Part shown: in pieces, positions 35,026 to 47,849 of the stretch
How the letters are laid out: each line of letters opens with the position of its first letter
How positions within the stretch are numbered: the stretch's first letter is position 1
The notes under the pieces: model-generated
What the model saw: the letters and a program-made list of their open reading frames with translations, nothing else
Told to the model about the DNA's origin: nothing
Database searches by the model: none
Made by a program: the position numbers and the translations under genes
Source of the DNA: Acorus gramineus
Lineage: Eukaryota; Streptophyta; Magnoliopsida; Acorales; Acoraceae
Direction of reading: 5' to 3'
Assembly: GCA_030737835.1 (NCBI GenBank)
Contig: CM060855.1
Span: forward strand, 5,822,478-5,886,477
DNA: 64,000 nt

Positions 35026-36098
35026 CAGTGGTGGCTCCATGATTTTTTTGTTTTATAGATGAGGTCATTTAAAAACTAAATACTATAAAATTTTTAAAAA
35101 ATTCATACTTATTATATATTTATCAAAAATATAAAAAAAAATTTTAAAAATATAACAACTTACAATAAAAAAAATTATCAAAGAAATGAGATCAATGATT
35201 TCCAATATATAAACTTTTACAGTTGCCCTCGAAATTTCGTATTTGCAAGGTCAGTGATGATAGCATTAGTAGTTTCAATTGTCCTTTTGAATTGCGGTTG
35301 TATTTAGATGTTCTTTTGAATATCATGGTAACATAGCTTGTTATTTGTTGGAGTATTTTACAACACAATTTTATTGATAGATTCATTATGATCAGTCAAA
35401 AATTGAAGAAACTCTAAAAAATTCTCTTTATTAGTTGACTCATCAAATTCATCATGACCACGAAAAGCTAACCCTTGATATAAAAGGAATCTTACGCAAT
35501 CAACTAAAGTATTTAAACGAGTCTGATATTGAATCTTCATTTGTTCTGGTTGTTTAAAAAAATCAAATCCCAATTCCCCTCTTGCATGCTTTGATAGAAA
35601 ATTAACAAAGCATGTACTCACATTAATGAGGTATATGCGCTAACAAATTTTTGTAACATTTTCTATAAATACACCAATGCAATTTATTGTACCATATGCT
35701 TCATTTCTTATTAAAGTATGTACCTCATTAGATGAGGGATACTATTTTTGAAAAATTCAAAACACATGTAGATTGTAATTGGGACTGAAAATAGAGTTGT
35801 ACGTAACATAATCCTTTTAGTTTTTGATTAATGTGGGATAACCGGATAAATTTGTTTAAAAAATATTGATGGACCCTCACAACATATTATATATATGTCA
35901 CCCACTAGGCCATATTATATATGGCCTTTTATATCAAGGCCACGTTGTTTTTTTTTTTTTTAGTAGGGTTTTGAATGTGGTAATGATTTTTATTTTTATT
36001 CTGATGGAGTTAACATAAAATAATGTTTGATGTTATTTAGAATTTGGACGGGGTCAATTAATTTACCCCCCACAAATAATAATGTAGGGCCGCCCCTG
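35026..36098 (-). mobile_element. hAT transposon remnant with decayed TTF/DUF4371-type transposase
   Basis: 1073 bp bounded by a perfect 8-bp duplication ATTGGCAT (35,018-35,025 and 36,099-36,106). Ends are CAGTGGTGGCTCC and, on the other strand, CAGGGGCGGCCCT. A minus-strand frame (35,621-35,358) encodes LVDCVRFLLYQGLAFRGHDE and NFLEFLQFLTDHNESI, typical of plant zinc-finger MYM/TTF-type hAT transposases. A downstream fragment (35,386-35,192) continues in a broken frame. The catalytic core and dimerisation region are missing, so it is inactive by itself. Confidence 0.88.
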
Positions 36099-36106
36099 AT
36101 TGGCAT

Positions 36107-39100
36107 CCCCAAAACTGAGCTATAAAAATGAAGTGGATGCTCTCATTTCAGGATTGACATGTTTATTAATCCTAAATGAGCTTTCAAAGTCAAACAATGG
36201 AGATCGATCAGCCCATTTCATTCAATGTCTTATAAACCTGCTCTTTCTAGGTGCACCTAATCTCTTCAAATAAATTGAAGGTTTCCATTTAATATAGAAG
36301 TAGATAAACGTTATAAATAAGTTTTATAAATCATGGGCCATGCATACATAAGGCTGACCTAATTGTGCCTGGCCCAATCCATTGACAGGCCAAGAACTTA
36401 TAATAGAGCATTCATTTGCAGTCCAGAAACTATCCCTCAACCGTGTCCATACACATTACACAATAATAATGCAGAATACATTGCGCTAACATATTTTAAA
36501 AAAAATTTAAAAAATCATTTTTTAAAGAAAAAATATACTAATATATTTTAATATATTTTTTGCATTTTATAATGGTACCTACTTCAATAACAAGTGTATA
36601 TTTTAAAAAAATGGATAAAAACTACGGATGGGATTGCATACTGGACTGGACATATCATTTTCCATTTAATATGAAGCTTGATAGTGATTCGAAGAATCCA
36701 CTTAATCATATAATAGACCAATAATTTACCTAAGCCAAATTAAATGTGGCTAATAATAATAAATGGTTTAATCATATAGCTGTGGAGGATGATCACCACC
36801 CCTAGAAATAGTGAGAGGAAGAGCTCGCTCTACACAAGGCTTGGAAGTCACATGTCAGACACCACTTTGTTTTGGATTGAAGGAACAAATTGAAAAGTGA
36901 GAGTGTTTTAATTTTCCCATCTAGCTTGCCTCATTAGATTGCTTGTCCTTTTTATAAATAGTTGTAGAAACAGAGGCAAATGCATTGGATGCTTGTATTT
37001 GATGTTTAAAACAGACGCAATTACCTAATCAGACCTTGATTAAAATTAAAAAACATGTTTGTAATTGCGGTTGATTGTGGTATTTAATTTGCTTTATCTT
37101 CACATTGCAATGCTTCCAAATCATCAATTAACAAAGCCAATGAAATCTTCAATGAATCGTGGTAGTAACGTCTACCTATTTTTTTTTAAAAAAAAAAAGA
37201 CAATTAACAAAGCCAAATCAACAATTAATTTTTGTCACTTTCTTTCGTTGAACAAGTTATGCCACGGAATGTGGACGCGCTTTTTTTTCCTTCATTTTTT
37301 TTGGTGCTTGTTTTTCTTTTGTCATTTTTTTTTAAGATACATGTCAATATACTTTAGATAAAAATTTAAATAACCCATTGTAAACTGTCAGAAATCCATA
37401 TAACCCCTTTATTTTTCTTGAAGTTTATATAATCCCTTTAAAACACCTATGTAAATTCAAATACTCCTCTTAGTTAAACTTCTTTTGACAGAGGATGAAT
37501 ATTATGCGAATATTCTGTTTGATTATCTTGAATGAAAACACAGTACACCAAAAACTCTTTACAATGTGTTAACGATGTACTAATATAATTGGGTGGGGGC
37601 ATTTATGGCGTTTTTGAACAGCATCCGGTTAGAGGAATCTAAAGATAATTTTTCACCGTTTTTGAAAACCTAAAAAAAATTAAGAATCTAAAAATAGTAA
37701 ATGAGTGACTACAGAGACCTCTAATTAATTTTTTCAAAATTCTTTGTTGAATGTGAATGCAACATCGACGATTCATATTATCTTTTTTTTTTAATTATGA
37801 ATATGCGACGAATCATGTAAACTAAATAAACAATAGATACTAAATGTATTAAATTCACAGTTTGATGAATAAAAAAGTACGTACATCCCTCAAGTATGGG
37901 AGATACAGCCAATCAGAATAATTTTTTGAAAATTCAAAAAAATTTCATAGTACTTTATTATTATTGATAATATTAAAACTCAAAAAAAGAGATTTGGAGA
38001 ATCCAAAACTTTTCAATTTCCACATTCCATTAATAAGATAGTTCTTATCCTCATTCGTTATTACTCTTATTTTTTTTCTAAGTTCAGTGAGTCTCATCCA
38101 TCAGATCTTCACTTTCCATTTTAATTCAAGCATATCTATATATTATATATGGGCACTCTATCCTCATCTTGTAATTGGGGCCTTGTTTGCATAAAACTGT
38201 CCTTGATTAGCATGTTTGATGCAATGTAAGAAAAAAAAATCTTCTATTGTACAATTGTAACCATGACAAGTAATCACACTTCAAAGCCAGTTAAACCCAA
38301 AATAATTTTTTCATAAAACTACTTTTAAATAACCATTTCACTAATGATATTTTGTTCATTTTTAACAAATAAAAACCAAAATCCAAAACCAATTATATGA
38401 AAACAATTTTAGAAAAGTTTGTCAATTGATTTCAAAAGAGTACCTAACATACAATTTAATTTGCAGTGTTTCATTGTCTACAACTCAGAACATGTGAGAA
38501 ATGTTCCATTGTTGACATAAACCATTTTTAATTAAAAATGCTTTCATACTAATCTTAAATAAAACCAGATGTTAAATTCAAATAATATTGTACATGTACC
38601 CATCCAAGTATCCAACCCTCATTGACCCACACAAAATAGGTTTTGAATACATGTGATGTCATCACATGGTACTCATATCATTTTTGTGGTATTAAAATCT
38701 CCAGCAGAACAAATATTCTTTTAGACGCGTATATAAAATGCATCCATCCAATTCAAATATACATTTTGTTTACGGGGAAATCAATTTCAGGTCCTCTATA
38801 AACTTTTGAATTAATTTTAAATCCCTGTAACATTTAAACTTATTTTTAGATCTCTAAATTAATTGGGTATTATTTTTTTATCTTTTTTTTTTTTTTTTTG
38901 AAGAACCTAAAAATAATATACAAAAACATCTGGAGACCTAAAAATAAATTCAGAATCTAAAATAATTCAGGGTTTTTTTTCTCTCGAAGGTCCCAGAAAT
39001 AATTATACCTATATTTCATACATACACCTACCAACAAAAACCACCAAACCACATCTTCTTCCCACCAACCCCCCCTCTTCTTCTTCTTCTTCTTCTTCCT

Positions 39101-39310
39101 CCCCTCTTCCATTCCATTTTATCAGTCAGTCAAACACATCCATCATCAAATAATCATCAATCAATTATTCATATATTCTTTTTAAAATTTTAAAAAAATA
39201 AAAATACATTCAATTCCAAACAATTCAACCCTTCCTTCATAGCCAACACCAACAATTATAACAACAATTCCCCCTTCATCAATCCAAGAAAGAAAAAAAA
39301 AAGTGGAAAG
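36107..39310. other. Intergenic, no gene seen
   Basis: AT-rich spacer with short frames only. Around 38,785-38,985 there is a weak inverted repeat (ggtcctctataaact... / aggtctcc...), possibly an old MITE. A CTT microsatellite is at about 39,075-39,099, just downstream of the arogenate dehydratase gene. Confidence 0.45.
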
Positions 39311-39322
39311 AAATTGTGTCAA

Positions 39323-40609
39323 TCAATCACACCGAGACGGCGCCCACGGCGTCATGTCCATCGGGTAACTCCCGAGCACCCTCAAAAACGAAGTGAACTC
39401 CTGAATCTCGGAAAGCGCGTTCTGCGCCCGCACCTCCGCCATGGACGCCTCGAAATCGACGTAAAACATGTACTCGAAGTGCTTCGCGGTGCCCACATTC
39501 GCGTCATCGACGAGCCTGATCGGACGGTTGCGGTGCGGCCTGGACTCGATCTTGGTGAGGCTGATGTTCCTGAACGCGAAAGCCGAAAGCACCTTGAAAA
39601 GCACCGACGTCCCCTCCCGATCGTGCGCGAATACGATGCTGGTCTTGAACGGCCTGTCCGTGCGCGGAATGATCGGCTCCCTCGCGAGCATCACGAACCG
39701 CGTCACGTTCGACGAGTCGTCCTGGATCCCGTCCGCCAGCACCTGCATCCCGTACAGATCCGCCGCACGCGCCGACGCGATCGCGGCCGTGTCGCGGAGG
39801 TTGTTCGCAGCGACGAACTCGGCGGCGCCGGCGGTGTCGTCGACGGCCTCGCGGGCCACGTTGAGGCCGAGCTTGGTGAGCGTGAGCTCGCACTGGGCGA
39901 GCGCCTGGGGGTGGCTGATGACGCGGGTGAGGTGTTCCTTGCGGACGCCGGGGAGGGCGAGGAGGCAGTGGTGGACGGGGAGCTGGACCTCGCCGACGAT
40001 GTGGAGGCGGTGGCGGAGGAGGAGGTCGTAGTTGCGGTGGATGGACCCGCCGAGGGAGTTCTCCACGGGGAGGACGGCGCGGTCGGCGATCCAGAGCTCC
40101 ACCGCCTGGAACGCCACCTCGAACTGGTCGCAGGGGATCGCTTCGCAGTTCGGGTAGGCTTTGCCGGCAGCGGCCTCGCTGTACGCGCCGGGGACGCCTT
40201 GGTAGGCGACGCGGAGGCAGGACCCGTGCATCGGCGCCGGGGAGAGATCGGCGATCGTCAGCGGCTTCGGGAGGAGGCTCTGGTCCGGGACCGGGACCGG
40301 GACCAGATCGAGCGACACATGGCCGTTGACGGCGGCAGCAGCGGCGGCGGAGGACGCCGATGAGGAGTCACCGGCGCTGTCGGAGGAGGAGGAGGAGGAG
40401 TCCTGTTGCTGCTGTGAGAGGAAGACCTTGCTGGAGAGGATGGCGCAGGAGCTCCGGAAGTCGGAGCGGCAGTTGCCGATGCCGCCGGCGAGGGAGGGGC
40501 GGAGGTCGGAGAGGACGCGGAGGGAGTAATTGCGGCAGCGGCGGCGGTGGTGGTGAGAGGGATCTGCGGTGGTTAGGGTTTTGAAAGAGGGATTGGAGAT
40601 CGATTGCAT
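39323..40609 (-). CDS. ADT: Arogenate/prephenate dehydratase, plastid, intronless
   Basis: Last step of plastid phenylalanine synthesis: removes water and CO2 from arogenate (or prephenate), feeding protein and phenylpropanoid/lignin pathways. 428 aa in one exon. Residues 1 to about 95 are a Ser/Arg-rich, Ala-rich leader fitting a chloroplast transit peptide. The dehydratase domain starts at about 133 ([14 protein letters not shown]) and includes ENSLGGSI (183-190), HPQALAQC (233-240) and the substrate motif NVTRF (301-305). The ACT regulatory domain, about 322-415, has the phenylalanine-binding ESRP (355-358). The ATG at 40609 is used; the frame extends eight codons upstream but without an ATG. 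The absence of introns matches the ADT3/4/5/6-type group in Arabidopsis, as opposed to intron-bearing ADT1/2. It is much more GC-rich than its surroundings. Confidence 0.95.
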   Translation of the reverse strand: MQSISNPSFKTLTTADPSHHHRRRCRNYSLRVLSDLRPSLAGGIGNCRSDFRSSCAILSSKVFLSQQQQDSSSSSSDSAGDSSSASSAAAAAAVNGHVSLDLVPVPVPDQSLLPKPLTIADLSPAPMHGSCLRVAYQGVPGAYSEAAAGKAYPNCEAIPCDQFEVAFQAVELWIADRAVLPVENSLGGSIHRNYDLLLRHRLHIVGEVQLPVHHCLLALPGVRKEHLTRVISHPQALAQCELTLTKLGLNVAREAVDDTAGAAEFVAANNLRDTAAIASARAADLYGMQVLADGIQDDSSNVTRFVMLAREPIIPRTDRPFKTSIVFAHDREGTSVLFKVLSAFAFRNISLTKIESRPHRNRPIRLVDDANVGTAKHFEYMFYVDFEASMAEVRAQNALSEIQEFTSFLRVLGSYPMDMTPWAPSRCD

Positions 40610-40716
40610 CTTCGGTTCTGATTGTAAAAACAAAAAATGTTTTTTTTTTTTTTAATAATTTGAAGATCCGAAGTTCTGATTGGGAACCTGAAAATGAAAA
40701 AAAGGGGATTATGAGG

Positions 40717-40726
40717 GTTTATATAC
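40717..40726 (-). promoter_or_regulatory. TATA box of the arogenate dehydratase gene
   Basis: GTATATAAAC on the minus strand, about 110 bp upstream of the ATG, a normal distance for a leader of about 80 nt. Confidence 0.55.
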
Positions 40727-40984
40727 GGTAATGTTGGGGTAGATGGTTTTGGTTTGGTCAATGTCACACCTAACCCTAACTCTGATTGGGTTTATTTTTT
40801 TAATTATTTTTTAATATGTATATAATATAAAATAAAATAGGGGTCGTGGAGAAAAAGCGGGGAAATGATGAGAGGGGGACGCCGTCCTGGACTGACAGTG
40901 AGCGATTGAATCGGAGAGGATTTGATCTTGACCGTTGGATTTTGATCTGACGGTTTTGAGGGATTGAGTGTGTTTGTTTGGGGG

Positions 40985-40991
40985 GGTAGGT
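40985..40991 (-). promoter_or_regulatory. AC-element candidate (ACCTACC) upstream of ADT
   Basis: ACCTACC on the minus strand, about 380 bp upstream of the ATG. AC elements are R2R3-MYB targets in lignin and phenylpropanoid promoters. One short match could arise by chance. Confidence 0.35.
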
Positions 40992-41049
40992 GTGTTTTGT
41001 GCCGGACTTTGCAGACACGTGTGAGGTTATAGGGGTTTGTTTGTCCTTT

Positions 41050-43590
41050 TATTATTTTTTTGGGTTATTTTAGATGGAGACCCTCTGAGTATTACTTGGT
41101 TTCATATATGTCCTACTCAAAATATTATTGGTGAACGTACCCCTGAAAAATATAACGCATGTCCTACTCAAGAAGTTTGGCGGTTTCTCTTTTATTCCTG
41201 ATAATTTAGGTGAAATTGGTTCTATTTTTGTAAAATTAATTTTCAAATAATCGATTTTTAATTGTATTTATGGTTAAAAATGAACAGATATGAAAAATTG
41301 AATCGGAATAATTTTTTATGGAAAAAGTTATTGTGAGTAATGTTTATGAAAAAATATTTTTTGAAAATTATTTTCAAATGGGGTAGTTGAATAAGGCTTA
41401 TGCAAAAAATAATTATTTGATGGTCTAGAATAGGTAGACTGGATAGATCCAAGTTAAAACATAATAACAAACTCGATAAATATGTTGGGAAAGTACAATT
41501 AAAATTATTCAACTTAAACTAAGATAGGTCGATCTCTATAGGATGATAAAATTTGCCTCTTATTCTTTTTATTTTATTTTCTAGTCAATTAAAAAATCTA
41601 TAAAATCAAAATATTTATTCCTCATGATAAATTGACAACGATCCACGTAGAAGATATATAAAATAAATATATGTAATGCATTACCATTGTAGTGTATTCT
41701 ATTCAATGCACTACCTGAACATGGACTAAAATTTAGCACTCAAAGTCAATCGAATATAATTTTAAACACATATATGAAATATTGAGCTAATTTTCTATTT
41801 ATTTTTTTATTATGGAAGTATTTAATATATCTCGTATTTAAAAAAAAAAAAAAAACTCTACACAAAAGAAATTGAGGAGTTGTCCGCAACAAATTAGATT
41901 TTAGGAGGACATATTCGAAGATAAGAGGCGCCAGAAGGGTGTATGAGTAAAAAACAATAGCACTACTGAATGAATTAATGAAAATGACGAGATAGACCCT
42001 CTTTAATTGGAGGACCATCGATTCGATTTGGACGGCCATGATTTGATAAGATGGAGGGATTGGAATCAGTGAATGGACGGTGGGGACCTCGCTCGAAATA
42101 ACGCCGACAAAAAAGTGACTAGGAGAAAGTAACAATTGAGTAGACATGAAATTATGTAATATAATAGAAAAATGATTGAGAAAGCTCGGATTCACAAGTC
42201 CCATGTAAGTTTCACATGGTATGATTTAAATTTATGTTGATGCTCTTTAATTAATTTTTATAATTTTTTAAAAGAAATTACTGTAGACGGTTAATAATGC
42301 TTTTTTTGAAACCGCGCGTGAGGGATATTTAATTGTGATTTTTTTTTCCTTTTTTGACTATATCACATTTGAACGCTCATAATTGAATCAACAGCTTCAT
42401 TTTTGTGGTAAATTTTCAAAAAAAAAAATTGTGATTGTAATTAGATTTTATTTTTTGGACGACTTTTTTAAGCGTCTAATCTAATCGAAAAAAAAATAGA
42501 ATAGTTTGGCTACCATTGAAATGTCTGCCGATTCAGATGTGATGTTTGTTTTATTGTATGTTTTTCAATTGTTTTATTTTTTTCTATTTTTTAATGTTAA
42601 TTCTAGTTGTTTCTGGGGTCAAATGTGGCCTTCAATACTGCATATTCGTTGTTTGACATTTGAATGTCAGTTACATATGCATACCCCATGTGACAGAGAA
42701 TGTAACTAACTATTATATGGATGTTTGTATTGAATTTTGTAACTAACTTCATGGATTTGTGAATGTAACTAACTTATTATATGAATTCTGTATTTTAACC
42801 CAAGTTACATTCTTAAATTTTTTCTTGAATCTGTTATTTGATATTAAATATGACAGCCTTTGATCTGGCTCTTGTTTACAATTTTTTCTTTGAATTTGGT
42901 GTTTCGATGTTAAATATGTTTTTTGGAGGTTGGAGGATTTTATAGTGTTTTGATGTTATATTGGCATATGGTTGTGTTACATTTTCTAACTAATATGAAA
43001 CTTTATGCATTATATTTTTTAAGCCAGTTATATTTGTGAAATATAACTGATATTTTCATGTCTTAAATAATAAAAGTCTGTTAACTGAACTATTTGTGTA
43101 ATATATTTTAAAACTAAGTTACATTCATAAAATGTAACTTAGTTTTTATATAATCTTAGTGTTTCGTTAAAAGTCAGTTACATTCATAAAAAAATGGATA
43201 TGAAGGTCGAAAAAGGTGAAATCCGGAGGAGAATTGAAAAGGTAGTTGAACCACCTCTTATATGATAGAGAGTGACGAAAGGAATCCAGTAGTGGTGACG
43301 CTGTTCGTCAAAGATGAGCGGGTCGGCCGAAATGATTTTTTTAAGTTGCTAATTTTTTTAAAAAAAATTGTTAGATTTTTTTGGGATGTGTTTAGAGAGG
43401 AGAAACCGTAAAAAAAAAAAAAGAGGTAATTTTGTATTTTATTTTTTTGCCCTTTGTTTAGGTCAACTAGGCAGCTAATAAAAATTTGACACCTCATGGG
43501 GCCTATGAGTGGGGCTTATATAATGAGCCTGTGTAATAAAACTCAATATAATATTAACTGAATCACTGATAAGAGCTTTGTCTCATCTCA
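41050..43590. other. Intergenic, no gene seen
   Basis: AT-rich spacer. Phrases such as gtcctactcaa repeated near 41,110 and 41,160 suggest old repeat DNA. Open frames on both strands are short and low-complexity. No RNA gene was recognised. Confidence 0.45.
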
Positions 43591-43599
43591 TCTATCCAA

Positions 43600-44320
43600 A
43601 ATATTTAAATAGATGCACCCAATTCCAATTTTAGGTAACTATAGCGCCCAAAAATAAGTACATCAACCATACTCCACATACAATCTGCCCGTGACCCAAT
43701 AAGAGAGGGCCCACGGCCCAGATCATCTGCCATTCGTAGGTCCGGCCCGTAAGCCCACCAACATCCAACAACACGACATCCATCCAAGTCAGTAAATCCA
43801 AAATTCTATTTTTAACATTAGGGATGATCAATTACTAATTAGATAAAATCTAATGGATATTCTGAATCTAGAGCCTTCATGATGTTGATCCTCTAAAATC
43901 CCAATAATATATCCTGGATTTGAGAATAATCACCAATAGATTCAAAAAATCCCAACACTTCATGTAAATCCCCTAATTCAGATAAAACCCGCTCCTATAA
44001 TCATATATTCGATCTGATCCGTCCAATAGGGGGAGGTAATCTTTATATGATTCTAGGGTTTCCCTAAAGCACTATAAATAGGGAGTGAGTTAGGTATAAA
44101 AAAAAATCATTTTAACAAAAATCCTATTTTGTGCATTCTATTGACTTGAGTGCGTCGGAGGGTCTTCCGCAAGTGACCGTCAGGACGACGGATCCACAAC
44201 CCTGTGTTCGACGACGTTCAAAGAGGAGGAGCATAGGTGGCCGTCAAGAAGCTTTCGGGAGGAGCGAAACGACGGATCTTGACGACCTGAACCCGGTTAG
44301 TTAGTTTTTGTCCCTCCAAT
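43600..44320 (+). mobile_element. Possible solo LTR or LTR remnant
   Basis: A promoter-like core (cactataaatagggagtgag at about 44,070) is followed by attctattgacttgagtgcg and a GC-richer tail, an arrangement typical of the R-U5 part of plant LTRs. No gag or pol frame flanks it, and the TG...CA ends and 5-bp duplication were not fixed. Confidence 0.45.
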
Positions 44321-45026
44321 AACTTTTAAGCCCCGTTTATGACTATTCTAGCATAAATAAGGATAAAGTGATTTTTTATTTAGTTGTGTTTTGAATTGTT
44401 TTTGTTGAGAACGTAATAATAAAGTTTTTGTTGTTTAAATAAAATGTAAATAAGGTGTGGATAAAGATTTATAAAATGTGAAAAATAATGACTATTGATT
44501 TGACAGTTAATTTATAAAAGATTATGACCTTATAAAAGATTTACCAATAGTTTTTTGTGTTTCAAATTAGTTTTTATTTATTTATTAATTTATTATTCAA
44601 AATGAAAATAAGATTCCACATGAAATTAAATGTTTTTTTTCACATAACAAAATACAAGCATCTATATTGGAATATATACCTTAATTTTTAGTGTTTCATT
44701 ACATGAAATATACTTTATCAGAAAAATAAAATCAGGTGAAGAAGGAAGTTATTGCCTCATAAATTTTTCAAATAAATACTGTTACAGTGTTACAGCACGA
44801 TTTTATATTTTTCAGTCCTCACATGCATTTGATTTTACATTTCCTAAAATAAAAATATAAATTTATAAAAATTAAACTATACTCTAATAAAAAAAATAAA
44901 AATCACATGTTTCATCTAAAAAAATCTAACTCATTAATATTATGAAGAGCATGTAAAACATAAATTCAAATGTGCATAAAGCAAGACTTGGTCTTCTACG
45001 CGTAAAGTCAAGGCTGCTGTGCATAC

Positions 45027-45613
45027 TAGGGGTGCAACTCGGGCGGGTTGGGTCGGGTTCGGGTCGGGTTCGACTTTAACCCACATTGCACAGAGCCCAA
45101 CCCGAACCCGAGCCCGAACCCGGTCTCAACCCGAAGGGTTCAACCCGAACCCGAACCCGACCTCAACCCGCGGGTTCGGGTCGGGTTCGGGTTGAATTCG
45201 GGCTCGGGTCGGGCTCGGGTTGGGCTCGGGTCGGGCTCGGGTTTAATACTTAAAAGATCATAAAAATTATTTAATAAACAACACAATAAACTCTAATTAA
45301 TTAAATGTATATTCACCACAAAAAAAACTTACAAAATCCAAATAGTTTATGAATACATATTCTAAATTTTAATTAAGCTAAACATAACTTCATCGCTTTT
45401 CAACAAAAATATAAAAAAAACATTTACCAATTCGGGTTCGGGTTGAGCCCGCATAACCTGACCCCCCAACCCAAACCCGACCCGAATTGGGTTCGGGTTA
45501 GTTCGGGTTCAGGTCGGGTTGAACCCAGCAGAGAAAAACCTCAACCCAAACCCGCCCATGAACCAGGTTGGGTCGGGTTGGGTTGGGTTCAACCGGCCCA
45601 AGTTGCACCCCTA
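45027..45613. mobile_element. hAT MITE with perfect ends
   Basis: 587 bp with perfect 12-bp terminal inverted repeats TAGGGGTGCAAC and a perfect 8-bp target-site duplication GTGCATAC (45,019-45,026 and 45,614-45,621). Both subterminal regions are dense arrays of gggttcgggt / acccgaaccc words around an AT-rich middle of about 190 bp. Open frames in the GC-rich arms are repeat translations, not genes. The intact ends suggest fairly recent insertion. Confidence 0.93.
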
Positions 45614-45621
45614 GTGCATAC

Positions 45622-46640
45622 AACTACGTGAAGAGATCCACCAAATCTAATTAGGTGGACGTGCATTAGTCAAATTTTGAACACTTTGACTGCTTTTTTT
45701 TCTGGCTGCATAGTGTATTGACATGAATTTTCCACGTGATAATTACACACAATGAAAATGCTTAGCATGCAGTCAACTTATACGCCTCTTTTGGTTCAAG
45801 AATAGTACCGGAATAATTGAAAATTAATCCTCACAATAAGTACTTAAAATATTAAAATAAATAAAAAATTATATATCAGAATTAATTGATATAAAATAAT
45901 ATATGAAATCCAATCAATTTTTTAAATTAAGTTATTTTAAGTTATTTAACTCTAAAAATATATAGGTCCACAATTAAATCAATTGTCATTATTTTTTTAT
46001 TTTTTATAATTTTTTATCCACAACTTATTCACGTGTTATCCAAACAAAAAAAAACTTTATTATTACGTTTATCAATAAAAACAATTCAAACTACAATCAA
46101 ACAAAAAAATCACATTATCCTTCTTTATACTAAAATAATCATAAACCTTATAATAACTTATCCAAACGGTGGCATAAAGTTGACATGTAAAAATAAAAAT
46201 AATAATTTGCTCTTTTCACTCTTCTTTTTTTTAAAAAAAAAAAAAACGGTAGGAGATTGCTCCCAAATTTTATAAATAAGATAGAATGCCCAAAAAGAAA
46301 ATTTTCACTAAATTTTGTTAAATTTAATGAGCAATAATAAACAACAGAATATAATGACAAGCTAAGTGGTTGATAAGCAACATCATGGAGAGTATGGAAC
46401 GAAAATTTTCATATTGGTTTCTTATTTGTTAATTTCTCTTACAAACCATAGGATATTATTAAAATCTATTATCTTTATTGAAGATGTGTGGAATCCCAAT
46501 GAGACAAACCAAGTGGCAATTATGTCACTCTTGAGATGTAACATTTTACATGAGCGCGTGCCTATCCTCACCAAACATTTCCCTTAAATCAATGTTTGAC
46601 TGTTTCCATCAATTCAGATCGACCAAACTTGATCGTCATT
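45622..46640. other. Intergenic, no gene seen
   Basis: AT-rich, with poly-A/T runs. The frames found are low-complexity. It may contain decayed MITE sequence near 45,790-46,170, but no clear ends were seen. Confidence 0.4.
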
Positions 46641-46654
46641 TTAATCTAATTTAA

Positions 46655-47140
46655 CATGGAGATAAAGGGTTGAGATAAGAAAAAAATTTGATTAAATCAC
46701 TTGTTATCCCATATGACATAAAAAAGGGGAATAAAGTATGGACAATTGTCCACATTTTGATATAAAAAATGAAAATAGTTTGTTCTGAGTAAAAAGTGAA
46801 ACAGACTTTGTCTCAATTTTTTATCTTTATTTTGTAAAATTAAGATAACATTGATGACTACATTTCCCAAAAAAAAAAAAACCAAAACCAAAAAAATAAA
46901 AGAATGTGTTCCACTAAACAACATTAATACCCCTATTAATAGAAAGGATAGATTTGGTATTTTTTAAAAAAAATTTAAGTTATCTCATATTTGATCCAAA
47001 TGCAAGATTGAGGATAAGAACACAAAAAATGAGGATAATAAAAAACATTAACAAATGCAAATCTGGATAAAAATAGTGAATTTTTTATCCTCATAAATTA
47101 GACTAACTTATCCTAAAAACTTATCCCTTTACCAAACTAG
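46655..47140. mobile_element. MITE family member A
   Basis: Positions 46,655-47,000 match the reverse complement of 58,040-58,382 by eye (taaatcacttgttat, tgacat...aaaa, tagtttgttctg, gataga..tggtatttttt). The right end, taccaaactaggcct at about 47,130-47,144, matches the end of the other copy (ataccaaactaggccct). The left end looks diverged. Confidence 0.6.
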
Positions 47141-47146
47141 GCCTTT

Positions 47147-47815
47147 ACGTTTTGGACGATCGAACTTGGTCATCATTTCAGATTTAGGACGACCAAACTT
47201 GATCGCTATTTCAGGTTTTTAACGACCGAAATTGATCGAACAGGGTTCAGAACTATATCTATCTATTCTTTGTAAACAAACTAATTTTTAGGTTAATCCA
47301 TCATATTCTAAGTTTATTCTTTTATCCAAACAACAACTAAAGGTTTGAAAAAAAATATAAATAGGTATACTTTCACTTAATTCAATTTTTTATAGAAAAT
47401 ATCTTATTAAACAAATATATATCACTTTTAAACTTCGTTTAAATTTGTGATTAAGAGGATTCTTTGTTTTAAAAAAAAAAACTACCAGTTGATCCAAACA
47501 CATTTTATATCTGACTTTTAAAAATTTATCCCCCACTTATATAAAAAAATTATTCCTATGTTTTACATTTAAGAATAATGATTAATTCTCCTTATATTAC
47601 AACTCAAACTTGGATAGATATAAAAGATCCAAAGAGGATACACGTCATGGGTTTAAGTTTCCAAGAAAAAATTTATTAATTTTATCACAAACCCTGTTCG
47701 ACCAAGTTTAGTCGCCCAAAGCCTGAAATGACGACCAAGTTAGGTTGTCCAAAACATAAAACAACGACCAAATCCGATCACCTAAAACTTAAATTGACGA
47801 CCAAATCTGGTCGAA
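47147..47815. repeat. Fold-back repeat of gaccaaacttggtc-type units
   Basis: The left arm (about 47,147-47,247) has three units of roughly 33 bp of the form ggacgaccaaacttgatcg...atttcaggttt. The right arm (about 47,690-47,815) holds at least four such units in inverse orientation (acgaccaagttaggttgtcc). Both arms meet the central 440 bp at the same word, cgaacagggtt (inverted). The units are themselves partly palindromic (gaccaaacttggtc). A related word is at 46,620. Confidence 0.7.
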
Positions 47816-47849
47816 CTAGCAGGATTGGTGGGAATAGAAAAAACACCAT

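Noticed and set aside
39314-40363. Long plus-strand frame opposite arogenate dehydratase
   Set aside because: Antisense shadow caused by high GC and absence of stops; the minus strand encodes a full conserved enzyme.
45048-45631. Open frames rich in Pro, Arg and Gly
   Set aside because: Translations of the gggttcgggt repeats in a hAT MITE.
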